This document shows positions 1 to 5,092 of a stretch of DNA of 5,092 nt, piece by piece (within the stretch, counting starts at the first letter, position 1; each line of letters begins with the position of its first letter). Below the pieces are notes generated by a model. That model was not told the origin of the DNA and searched no databases. It saw nothing but the letters and a program-made list of their open reading frames with translations. The translations under genes were made by a program, and so were the position numbers. Origin of the DNA: an uncultured Actinomycetes bacterium (GTDB lineage: Bacteria; Actinomycetota; Thermoleophilia; Solirubrobacterales; 70-9). The stretch covers positions 1 to 5,092 of the forward strand of contig CAMPIP010000176.1 of NCBI GenBank assembly GCA_946886425.1, in the 5' to 3' direction.

Positions 1-1557
1 GGGGGCGGCGGCGCGGCGCAGGTCGGCGAGCAGGGCGAGGGCGTCGCGGCGGTCACGGCGGGCCTGAGCGGGGTCGCTGTCCTCGCGGGCGAGCGCCGCG
101 AAGGCCCAGGCCGCCCAGGCGGTCGGTGCGGTCCAGGGATCGACCTCAGGCCAATCGGCGGAGGGGACGATGCCGAAGCGCCCGCCGGCGGCGAGGAGGT
201 GGCGCAGGGATTTGCGTGCCGGCGCGTAGAGGCGCGGCAGGGCGAACGGCCGCACGGCCCAGGCGGCCGCGGCGTCGATGTCGGGACCGGGTTCGGCGGC
301 GGAATCGACCCATGAATCGTGCTCGGCGGCCGAGTCGATTCCGGATCCGGGAGACACGGCGGTGCGGGTGAGAGCTCCCCGTTCGGCGAAGCGAGCGGCG
401 ATCGCGACGGCTGAGAGGCGCGCGGGATCCTCGCTCGCCGTCGCCGCGATCGCGTTGCCGAGGAATTCGCCGGGCGCTTTCTCCTGGTAGTCGGGACGCT
501 CGCGCCAGCCGGGCTCGCGGTCCGATCCGGCCGGGGCGCCGCTGGCGCGGGTGGCGAAATCGACCCAGCCGGCGGCGTCGCCCTGGGCGTCGCGACCCGG
601 CACCGGCGAGCCGTCGCCGTGGAAGCGGGCGGCGGCGCCGAGGTCGAGGCGGTCGAGGAAGCCGGCGGCCCGGCGCGCCTCGGCCGGGTGGCCCGACACC
701 GCAAAGGCCAGCGCCGCGGTGGCGGCGTCGCGCGGCCAGACATAGGCCCAGCCGTCGCGGGAACCGGCGGAGACGGCGCCGGTCCGGGCGTCGGTAAGCG
801 CTCGCAGAACCAGCAGTGAACGCCGGTACAGAGCCTCCGCCCAGGCCGGCGCCGCCGAGCCGGGCGACGTCGAGGCCCGCAGCCAGCGCCGGTCGGCGCG
901 ACGGGCCTCGGCGATCGCGCCCCGCGCGCGAGGGTCGTCGCAACGCGGTCCGGCGCCAGAGCCCGAGTCGCCGGCCAGCCGGACGGTGGGCGCCGCGGCG
1001 CCTCGCCGCCGATGCTCCCTCGGATCGTCTCGACCGGAGAGTCGAGCGCGGTCGTCCTTTGTACCGCTATGCGACACAAAGGACGACCGCGCTGGCGCGA
1101 CCCCGGTCACGCATGCGAGCAGGCTTCCGCGCGCCGCGTAGATCACCCGCGCCCGCACCTGCCCGAAGCGCGCCGTCGTCTCCAGCACGTTGGTTCCCGG
1201 CAGGTAGCGCTGCGCCACCGCGTCGGCCCGCCAGAACGGCAGCGCTCGGCCGTCCCGGAGCCGCAGTCGCGGCACGATCCCGGTGTCGGGTGCCACCGTA
1301 CCGGCCGCCTGCCGCTCGGCCGGGTTGTCGATCAGCGCCGGCCCGGCTGGCGCCGGCCGCAGGTCGACGACCACCCCGTAGGAGTCGACGGCTGCCGTCA
1401 GGCCACCGTCGCCGACCACGGCGACGCCGAGGAACGGCGGCGGTAGTCCCGGCAGGCCCGCCGGCGTCCGCGGGTCCGAGGAGGTGCCGCCGGAGACCAG
1501 CAGGGCGCCGCCGGCGAGGACGACGACCAGCACCGCCGCTGCACGAGCCCAGGCCAC
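1..1557 (-). CDS. GH15-like (glucoamylase-type) glycosidase, exported/anchored, partial at C-terminus
   Basis: The frame is open from GTG 1557 to the left edge, giving 519 residues with no stop; the C-terminus lies outside. A TGA at 1572-1570 bounds the frame, so only TTG 1569 or GTG 1557 can start it; neither has a convincing Shine-Dalgarno. Residues 4-24 form a hydrophobic signal or anchor segment (AVLVVVLAGGALLVSG), so the protein should act outside or on the membrane. A beta-rich N-terminal domain follows (FLGVAVVGDGGLTAAVDSYG, then YLPGTNVLETTARF). The (alpha/alpha)6-type catalytic part carries DGWAYVWPRDAA at 268-279, the substrate-binding W-x-R-D signature of glucoamylase-like GH15 enzymes. 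PDYQEKAPGEFLGN (355-368) aligns loosely with the acid-bearing segment, making Glu359 and Glu364 candidates. DPWTAPTAWAAWAF (473-486) matches the conserved GH15 C-terminal tryptophan region. The family hydrolyses alpha-glucosidic bonds; the substrate here is unknown. Residues about 160-212 look frame-shifted next to an inverted repeat, so the gene could be damaged or misassembled. Confidence 0.75.
   Translation of the reverse strand, partial: MAWARAAAVLVVVLAGGALLVSGGTSSDPRTPAGLPGLPPPFLGVAVVGDGGLTAAVDSYGVVVDLRPAPAGPALIDNPAERQAAGTVAPDTGIVPRLRLRDGRALPFWRADAVAQRYLPGTNVLETTARFGQVRARVIYAARGSLLACVTGVAPARSSFVSHSGTKDDRARLSGRDDPREHRRRGAAAPTVRLAGDSGSGAGPRCDDPRARGAIAEARRADRRWLRASTSPGSAAPAWAEALYRRSLLVLRALTDARTGAVSAGSRDGWAYVWPRDAATAALAFAVSGHPAEARRAAGFLDRLDLGAAARFHGDGSPVPGRDAQGDAAGWVDFATRASGAPAGSDREPGWRERPDYQEKAPGEFLGNAIAATASEDPARLSAVAIAARFAERGALTRTAVSPGSGIDSAAEHDSWVDSAAEPGPDIDAAAAWAVRPFALPRLYAPARKSLRHLLAAGGRFGIVPSADWPEVDPWTAPTAWAAWAFAALAREDSDPAQARRDRRDALALLADLRRAAAP
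1045..1093. repeat. Perfect 18-bp inverted repeat, 13-nt loop, inside the GH15-like gene
   Basis: The left arm at 1045-1062 (agcgcggtcgtcctttgt) is the exact reverse complement of the right arm at 1076-1093 (acaaaggacgaccgcgct). The spacer at 1063-1075 is accgctatgcgac. The structure sits within coding sequence, spanning codons about 155-171 of the minus-strand gene. It has no T-tract, so it is not a usual terminator. One arm plus the loop is 31 bp, which is 1 modulo 3. Confidence 0.95.
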
Positions 1558-1622
1558 GCCCCCATGCAATCAGCCCCGACCCGCATCCGACCGCTGACCT
1601 TTCAGGCACCTGCTCCGCGCGA

Positions 1623-1684
1623 CCGCTCCGGAAGTATGCGCGAGTTCCGCGTGCTGGCGGCGCCTGTAAGATGCCCGCTCCGGA
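1623..1684 (+). promoter_or_regulatory. Weak promoter candidate for tRNA-Phe
   Basis: A TAAGAT hexamer at 1667-1672, preceded by TG, is the best -10-like match upstream of the tRNA. TTCCGC at 1645-1650 is a poor -35 with a 16-nt spacer. This would place the start of transcription near 1679, about 36 nt before the mature tRNA. A 10-bp direct repeat, ccgctccgga, occurs at 1623-1632 and 1675-1684, flanking the candidate. It may be chance or a binding site. The same spacer must hold the divergent glycosidase promoter, which I could not identify. Confidence 0.25.
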
Positions 1685-1714
1685 GGCTCGCCCAGCAGCG
1701 GGGTTTCCCGGCTT

Positions 1715-1787
1715 GGCGAGGTAGCTCAGTTGGTAGAGCACACGACTGAAAATCGTGGTGTCGCCGGTTCGAATCCGGCCCTCGCCA
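1715..1787 (+). tRNA. tRNA-Phe (anticodon GAA)
   Basis: A full cloverleaf can be drawn. The acceptor GGCGAGG (1715-1721) pairs with CCTCGCC (1780-1786), with discriminator A at 1787. The D-arm region carries the usual AGCTCAGTTGGTAGAGC. The anticodon stem CACGA/TCGTG (1741-1745/1753-1757) encloses the loop CTGAAAA, giving anticodon GAA at 1748-1750. The variable loop is 5 nt, and the T-arm is GCCGG-TTCGAAT-CCGGC (1763-1779). The 3' CCA is not encoded (CTT follows), so it would be added after transcription. I saw no second copy of the 3' half in the window, so there is no evidence that an element has integrated here. Confidence 0.97.
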
Positions 1788-1803
1788 CTTCCGAGGCTTC
1801 TAC

Positions 1804-1833
1804 CTCCCACGATCTCTCGCGAATCTCGTGGAG
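1804..1833 (+). terminator. Possible hairpin downstream of tRNA-Phe
   Basis: CCACGA at 1807-1812 pairs with TCGTGG at 1826-1831. The stem extends by two pairs past a bulged C at 1806, and the loop is 13 nt. It lies 16 nt after the tRNA end and could stop or process the transcript. It lacks a U-tract, so support is weak. Confidence 0.3.
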
Positions 1834-1849
1834 CGTTGCCGCCGCCCGG

Positions 1850-1889
1850 TCGTCGATGCGAGGCTGAATTCGTCGATGCGAGGCTGAAT
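1850..1889. repeat. Perfect tandem duplication, 2 x 20 bp, upstream of the PucR-type gene
   Basis: The unit tcgtcgatgcgaggctgaat occurs at 1850-1869 and again immediately at 1870-1889 with no mismatch. The second copy ends 2 nt before ATG 1892 and contains the GAGG (1880-1883) that is the only Shine-Dalgarno for that start. Each copy also contains a minimal ATG-CGA-GGC-TGA reading frame. The repeat could be a regulator-binding site or a recent slippage duplication. Confidence 0.95.
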
Positions 1890-1891
1890 CG

Positions 1892-3145
1892 ATGTTGTAT
1901 GTTCGCGCCCGGGCTGGGAGGGTCCGCGGTTTGGATAGCTGGTCGGAGAGCGCGTACGGAGGGGATCGGAGTCTGGGTCGCGTCGGGACCCAGTCGATCG
2001 AGCGCGTCCGGGAGCGGTTGGGGGAGCGCCTGCGGGCCCGGGTGGGCGAGATGGAGACGGCGATCTTCGACCGGATCCTCATCCACTCCGAGCCGGGCGA
2101 GATCGGCGACGAGGAGTACACGGCGGGCCTGAAAGCCACCATCCGGCAGGCCCTCGAGCTCGGCATCTCCGGCATCGAGCTGGGGCCGGAATGGTCCCCG
2201 CCACCGCCGCCGGGCGTCGCGATCCAGGCGCGGTGGGCGGTCCGCAACGGCGTCAGCCTCGACACCGTCCTGAGGCGCTACGCGATCGGCGACCGGATCG
2301 TCGGCGAGTTCCTCGTCGAAGAGGCAGACGGCCTCTCCGGGCAGGTTCTCAGCGAGGTGATGAGGACCCGGGGGCCGCTGGTCGACATGCTGATGTCCCA
2401 GGCCGCGACCCACTACGTGCGCGAGTTCGAGCGGATGACGCAGTCTCCCGAACAGCGGCGGATGGAAATCGTCGAGAAGCTGATCGCCGGTGGCGCTGAC
2501 GTCGACCTGGCCGAGCTCGGGTACGAGTTCGACTGCTGGCATCTCGGCGCGGTTCTGGTCGGCGACGGGGCGCGCGAAGCCCTGGGGGAAATGGGCCCGC
2601 GCTTGGCCTGTCGCACTCTCGGGGTGCAGCGAGGACCGCGGACGGTTTGGGCGTGGCTCGGATATGACGACCGCCCGGATCCGGGTGCTCTCGAAGGCCT
2701 GCTCGAGGAGGGTCCGCTCGCCGGCCTTTCGGTGGCGATCGGCGAGCCTCGAACCGGTCTCGACGGCTGGCGCCTCAGTCATCACGAGGCCTGTGCCGCC
2801 CACCAGGTCATGCTGCGACGGCCGCAGCGATTCGTCCGAGGCGTCGACGTGATCCTGCTGGCCGCGGTCCTTCGCGATCAGTCGTTGACACGGTCGATGC
2901 TGGAGACCTTCGTCGTGCCGCTCGACGCTTCAGGCGACTCGGGCGGCCAGCTGCGCGAGACCCTGCATGCCTACTTCGCGGCCGGCCACAACGCCGCAAG
3001 CGCCGCCTCGGCGCTGGGGGTCGACCGGCACACGGTCATGCGCCGCCTTCGCAAGATCGAGAGATTGCTGGACTTGCAGCTGAACGATTGCCAGGCGCGC
3101 CTCGAGGTCGCTCTCGGTCTCGCCGAGATAGACGCGCAGCCCTAG
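1892..3145 (+). CDS. PucR/CdaR-type transcriptional regulator with RsbRD-like N-terminal domain
   Basis: This is a 417-residue cytoplasmic DNA-binding regulator whose regulon is unknown. Residues about 36-175 (from IERVRERLGERL through GVSLDTVLRRYAIGDRIVGEF at 120-140) look like the RsbRD/RsbR-type helical sensory domain. Residues about 204-335 fit the degenerate GGDEF-like middle domain common in CdaR/PucR proteins (TVWAWLGYDD; LAGLSVAIGEP). Residues 354-400 are a typical PucR C-terminal helix-turn-helix (LRETLHAYFAAGHNAASAAS, then ALGVDRHTVMRRLRKIERLL). The length is normal for this architecture. ATG 1892 has GAGG at 1880-1883 (8-nt spacer). TTG 1931 has a stronger GGGAGGG at 1916-1922 (8-nt spacer) and would remove only 13 non-domain residues, so it is a real alternative start. 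The gene stands alone between tRNA-Phe and a spacer. Nothing shows an effector or target; autoregulation through the upstream tandem repeat is possible but unproven. Confidence 0.92.
   Translation: MLYVRARAGRVRGLDSWSESAYGGDRSLGRVGTQSIERVRERLGERLRARVGEMETAIFDRILIHSEPGEIGDEEYTAGLKATIRQALELGISGIELGPEWSPPPPPGVAIQARWAVRNGVSLDTVLRRYAIGDRIVGEFLVEEADGLSGQVLSEVMRTRGPLVDMLMSQAATHYVREFERMTQSPEQRRMEIVEKLIAGGADVDLAELGYEFDCWHLGAVLVGDGAREALGEMGPRLACRTLGVQRGPRTVWAWLGYDDRPDPGALEGLLEEGPLAGLSVAIGEPRTGLDGWRLSHHEACAAHQVMLRRPQRFVRGVDVILLAAVLRDQSLTRSMLETFVVPLDASGDSGGQLRETLHAYFAAGHNAASAASALGVDRHTVMRRLRKIERLLDLQLNDCQARLEVALGLAEIDAQP
1916..1933 (+). promoter_or_regulatory. Strong Shine-Dalgarno and alternative TTG start within the PucR-type frame
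   Basis: GGGAGGG at 1916-1922 is followed after 8 nt by in-frame TTG 1931-1933 (codon 14 of the longer form). It matches the 16S anti-Shine-Dalgarno better than the GAGG ahead of ATG 1892. The recognisable domain starts only at about codon 36, so both starts give a complete regulator. If TTG is used, the 20-bp tandem repeat lies in the untranslated leader. Confidence 0.4.
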
Positions 3146-3176
3146 ATGGCGCAATAAGCGCGTCCAGACGCGCCAT
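3146..3176 (+). terminator. Possible stem-loop just after the PucR-type stop codon
   Basis: ATGGCGC at 3146-3152 pairs with GCGCCAT at 3170-3176, starting directly after the TAG. A competing inner hairpin, GCGCGT-CCAG-ACGCGC (3158-3173), overlaps the right arm. There is no T-run, so termination would have to be of the U-tract-poor kind described in actinobacteria. Confidence 0.35.
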
Positions 3177-3514
3177 ATCGGCTGGCTTCTGCCGCGGCTG
3201 TCCGTGGTAGAACTAAGAACACGGACATACCATATCTTTAGCGCAAGAAGGAGGCCGGCTATCACCGAGCCCATCTTGGAGCGCATCTTGCTGAAACTGC
3301 AACGTACCACCCCGAACGAGCTGATGACGAGTATTCAGACATTTCTCTTAGAGCGGAGATCGACGCAGAAGGCGGGCGCCAAGCGCGAGAGGACGCGGCG
3401 CCGAGCTCAGGGCTCGGCCCCCCATAGACGTCTGCGGGCCCCTGCCCGCATGCGACCAATGAAAACCGGCCTCGGCTAGCCGCTTGCGGAGGCCGCGGCC
3501 GATATCCACCAAGC

Positions 3515-3520
3515 AGGAGG
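3515..3520 (+). promoter_or_regulatory. Ribosome binding site of the secreted-protein gene
   Basis: AGGAGG at 3515-3520 stands 8 nt before ATG 3529. It is the best-placed Shine-Dalgarno in the window and fixes this start over the second in-frame ATG at 3538. Confidence 0.85.
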
Positions 3521-3528
3521 GTTACTAG

Positions 3529-4149
3529 ATGAGAACCATGAAGAAAATGGCGCTGGCCGTTGCCTGCGTCGGAGTTGCGGTTATGGCGCTGCCGGCGATG
3601 GCGTCGGCAGTGACGATGTGGAGTGCGTCCGCCCCGGGAGTTGCTCTGCCGATCGGCACGACGCTCAAGGCCAATAACGATTCGGCGACCGACCTGAGAA
3701 TCGAAGACCAGCCCCATGTGGGCGGCATTGCCTGTTACTCAGTGGCCACCACCGGCACTCTCACGCAGAACGGCAAAAAAAGCGGCGGCACCGTGACTGT
3801 TGAGAACATGACGGGCACTGCCAGCAGTTGCCACGAGACGACGTATGGTTACTCAGTCACCGTAACCGATTTCTCCATCGACAAAATCACCACCAGTGTG
3901 TTCGGCACGGGTGACATCGGCCTGTCGCTGACGGTGAAAGTCGGCCCTGTTACCTGTGAATACTCGGGCGAAGGCTCATTTTCCTACGTGGGAACCAACA
4001 ACGAGGTCCCCTTCGACCTCCGAGCGCCTAGCCCCAGCCCTCTTTGTGAAGAAGCAGAAGAAAGCAGAGAAGGGGTCAGGATCCGTGGAAAATTCGACCT
4101 GACGTTGCCGTGGGCCTCGCAAATACGGTTCAGCAGCGTCAATCTCTAA
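3529..4149 (+). CDS. Small secreted protein of unknown function, four-cysteine beta-rich
   Basis: The 206-residue product has a textbook Sec signal peptide: RTMKK, a hydrophobic core at 8-22, and cleavage after ASA at residue 27. This leaves a mature chain of about 179 residues. That chain is rich in Ser/Thr/Gly/Val and suggests a beta-sandwich. Its four cysteines (69, 101, 143, 173) could form two disulfides. The segment around Cys143 (VGPVTCEYSGEGSFSYVG) and GTTLKANND near the start resemble a large group of uncharacterised exported proteins I associate with Thermoleophilia; this is recollection, not a search. No catalytic motif, lipobox, LPXTG or membrane anchor is seen, so it is probably released. 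An acidic stretch (CEEAEESREG, 173-182) near the end is unusual. Base composition is lower in GC than the neighbours: three 60-base rows (3781-3960) hold 38, 28 and 36 G+C, against 41 in row 2821. It is a single-gene unit with its own terminator. Confidence 0.88.
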   Translation: MRTMKKMALAVACVGVAVMALPAMASAVTMWSASAPGVALPIGTTLKANNDSATDLRIEDQPHVGGIACYSVATTGTLTQNGKKSGGTVTVENMTGTASSCHETTYGYSVTVTDFSIDKITTSVFGTGDIGLSLTVKVGPVTCEYSGEGSFSYVGTNNEVPFDLRAPSPSPLCEEAEESREGVRIRGKFDLTLPWASQIRFSSVNL

Positions 4150-4162
4150 ACAGAACAGGTCG

Positions 4163-4193
4163 AGAGGGACCGGCGATTCGCCGGTCCCTCTTT
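4163..4193 (+). terminator. Rho-independent terminator of the secreted-protein gene
   Basis: A 13-bp perfect stem, AGAGGGACCGGCG (4163-4175) with CGCCGGTCCCTCT (4179-4191), closes a 3-nt ATT loop and is followed by a short T-run (4191-4193). It starts 14 nt after the TAA. The T-run is short, but the stem is strong and well placed. Confidence 0.8.
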
Positions 4194-4324
4194 ACGCTGC
4201 CATCCTTCTCTGTCCAGTCCTGACCCTTCTGTACGCCCGCTTCGACTCAGCCTGCTGCATGACACCCCGGCTCTGCTGGTCGAGCATCGGTGTCGAATAA
4301 GAAGCATGGTTGTGATTGAGGTGC

Positions 4325-4346
4325 CCGGCACGGCTTGCCGTGCCGG
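4325..4346 (-). terminator. 10-bp-arm palindromic hairpin just after the TetR-type stop
   Basis: CCGGCACGGC (4325-4334) and GCCGTGCCGG (4337-4346) are exact reverse complements around TT, 10 nt beyond the minus-strand TGA (4358-4356). The position suggests a terminator for the TetR-type gene, but neither strand has a U-tract after it. A palindromic protein-binding site is the other reading. Confidence 0.45.
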
Positions 4347-4355
4347 TCCCCCTCT

Positions 4356-5092
4356 TCAGCTGATCGCCACCTTGTAGGCCTCGTCGGCGTCGAGGAACGG
4401 CGCCAGGGTGACATAGACGACGGTGGGCACGATGTCCGGCAGCGTCTCCGGCCCCTGGTTGTTGACGTGGTCGTAGAGCAGCGAGTAGAGCGCCCCGCCG
4501 ATTGCCTCGGCGGCGATCGGCGGAGTGTCGGGTTTCAGCTCGTAGCCCGGCATGAGCAGACCCTCCATGCCTTCGGTGACGGCCTCCCGCTGGTCGAGCG
4601 CCCGTTTGCCCGCCGCGTACATCTCGACCCCGCCGAGCCGCGCGTACTCGGGCTCTTCGACGCCGAAGGCGAACATCGCCTCCTGGGTGTCGTGGACAGC
4701 CGTCTTCCAGTCGGGAGCGCGACGGAAGGCCGGCAGAGCTGCGGCGAGCATGTGCGCCGATCCGCTGTCGAGGGCGGCGACGATCGCGTCTTCCTTGTTG
4801 GTGAAATGTTCGTAGAAGGTGCGCTGTGAAGTCTGCGCCCTCTCGACCACCTCTGCCACGGTCGTGCCCGGATATCCCTTCTCGGCGACTACGGCGGCGA
4901 GGGCCCGGAGAATCCGCTCCGGGGGGTTGGCGGTCGCCTGGCGCTCGGCGAAGGGGACCGGCTTGATCGCGTGGCGCCGGGTCGCTCTCAACGGCCCGGG
5001 CGGGACCGGGTAGCGGAACAGCCACTCCCACAGCTGTGGCGCCAGCTCCAGTAGTTCCTCCTCCTGGCCGCGGTAGAGGCGCTTGTGGATCA
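4356..5092 (-). CDS. TetR/AcrR-family regulator, 5' end outside; possible tandem double-TetR
   Basis: A one-component repressor-type regulator with unknown ligand and targets. The frame is open from the right edge (first full codon at 5090) to TGA 4358-4356, about 244 residues. The TetR DNA-binding domain spans about 4919-4800: ERILRALAAVVAEKGYPGTT, then VAEVVERAQTSQRTFYEHF (helix-turn-helix, about 4865-4803), then TNKEDAIVAAL. A helical ligand-binding C-terminal domain follows, ending at DEAYKVAIS. A TTG at 4991 could start a normal-length 211-residue TetR protein, but it has no Shine-Dalgarno. The upstream codons remain coding-like (HKRLYRGQEEELLELAPQLW), so I favour a start beyond the window. 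That upstream stretch resembles this protein's own C-terminal helix (NQGPETLPDIVPTVVYVTLA), which suggests a preceding TetR ligand domain joined by the linker RATRRHAIKPVPFAERQ. Confidence 0.88.
   Translation of the reverse strand, partial: IHKRLYRGQEEELLELAPQLWEWLFRYPVPPGPLRATRRHAIKPVPFAERQATANPPERILRALAAVVAEKGYPGTTVAEVVERAQTSQRTFYEHFTNKEDAIVAALDSGSAHMLAAALPAFRRAPDWKTAVHDTQEAMFAFGVEEPEYARLGGVEMYAAGKRALDQREAVTEGMEGLLMPGYELKPDTPPIAAEAIGGALYSLLYDHVNNQGPETLPDIVPTVVYVTLAPFLDADEAYKVAIS

Larger units (their letters stand above)
3146..3528. other. Gene-poor, lower-GC, hairpin-rich spacer
   Basis: About 380 bases lie between the PucR-type stop and the secreted-protein start with no convincing gene. 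Visible structures include the stem-loops at 3146-3176 and an inverted repeat TGTCCGTG/CACGGACA at 3199-3206/3220-3227 with a 13-nt loop. A hairpin TGCGGGC-CCCT-GCCCGCA lies at 3433-3450. A longer stem, CGGCCTC/GAGGCCG (3467-3473/3489-3495), encloses GGCTAGCC. A near-perfect Shine-Dalgarno (AGAAGGAGG, 3246-3254) precedes the codon ATC at 3261, not a normal start. An open frame 3204-3479 (GTG start) lacks the high GC3 of real genes here. A TATCTT at 3233-3238 is a weak -10 candidate without a matching -35. The last part is probably the leader of the next gene. Confidence 0.6.

Noticed and set aside
146..943. Minus-strand 265-codon open frame
   Set aside because: It is an arginine-rich alternate frame of the GH15-like gene; the GH15 motifs DGWAYVWPRDAA and DPWTAPTAWAAWAF are in the other frame.
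816..1724. Plus-strand 302-codon open frame rich in Arg/Pro/Ala
   Set aside because: It is antisense to the GH15-like gene, has the R/P/A-rich composition of a high-GC shadow frame, and runs into the tRNA gene.
1715..1891. tRNA-Phe as an attachment site for an integrated element
   Set aside because: No integrase gene and no second copy of the tRNA 3' end were seen in the window; the 20-bp repeat downstream is unrelated to the tRNA sequence.
1726..2265. Minus-strand open frame ending RAGFEPATPRFSVVCSTN
   Set aside because: The conserved-looking end is again antisense tRNA-Phe, and the rest is antisense to the PucR-type gene.
1067..2803. Long minus-strand open frame (578 codons), including GRIRTGDTTIFSRVLYQLSY
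   Set aside because: It runs antisense to the PucR-type gene and tRNA-Phe, and the quoted peptide is the translation of the tRNA antisense strand, a well-known spurious protein motif. Its left part lies in a wrong frame of the GH15-like gene.
2930..3310. Minus-strand 126-codon open frame with a hydrophobic start (VIAGLLLALKIWYV)
   Set aside because: Most of it is antisense to the PucR helix-turn-helix region. The hydrophobic stretch lies in non-coding, lower-GC sequence and has no clear ribosome site.
4194..4324. Small gene in the spacer between the secreted-protein terminator and the TetR-type gene
   Set aside because: The short frames on both strands lack ribosome sites and typical codon bias; nothing recognisable was found.
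4335..4829. Plus-strand 164-codon open frame
   Set aside because: It is antisense to the TetR-type coding region, with no ribosome site and no recognisable motif.
4192..5031. Minus-strand 279-codon open frame overlapping the TetR-type gene
   Set aside because: It is an arginine-rich shadow frame. The TetR signature lies in the other frame. Its tail (31 codons from an internal ATG, ending GQRRMAA) has no ribosome site.

Overview
The window is high-GC bacterial chromosomal DNA. It suggests an actinobacterial lineage, most likely Thermoleophilia/Solirubrobacterales-like. This taxon call is an inference from three things: the codon composition, the RsbRD-type/PucR regulator architecture, and a small secreted four-cysteine beta-rich protein of a kind I associate with that group. 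No database search was possible. Four protein genes and one tRNA gene can be supported. No phage, IS element, CRISPR array or integrase was seen.

Layout. (1) 1-1557, minus strand: a partial gene for an exported or membrane-anchored glycoside hydrolase family 15-like (glucoamylase-type) protein, running off the left edge. It carries a perfect 18-bp inverted repeat at 1045-1093, next to a segment whose reading frame looks wrong. (2) 1558-1714: the spacer between the divergent glycosidase and tRNA-Phe, with a weak tRNA promoter candidate. (3) 1715-1787, plus strand: tRNA-Phe(GAA) without encoded CCA. (4) 1788-1891: a spacer ending in a perfect 2 x 20-bp tandem repeat that carries the Shine-Dalgarno stretch of the next gene. 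(5) 1892-3145, plus strand: a PucR/CdaR-type transcriptional regulator with an RsbRD-like N-terminal domain. (6) 3146-3528: a lower-GC, hairpin-rich stretch with no convincing gene. (7) 3529-4149, plus strand: a small secreted protein with a clear signal peptide and a good ribosome binding site, closed by a strong stem-loop terminator at 4163-4193. (8) 4194-4355: a spacer ending in a perfect 10-bp-arm hairpin. (9) 4356-5092, minus strand: a TetR-family regulator whose open frame continues past the right edge. The extra N-terminal residues resemble the end of another TetR ligand domain, so this may be a tandem double-TetR protein.

The genes do not form an operon: they alternate in strand or are separated by spacers and terminators. 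There is no sign that they make one pathway. I see no clear undescribed multi-gene system. The points most worth a second look are the foldback repeat and the frame problem in the glycosidase, the tandem repeat at the PucR start, the possible double-TetR fusion, and the compositionally distinct secreted-protein block.
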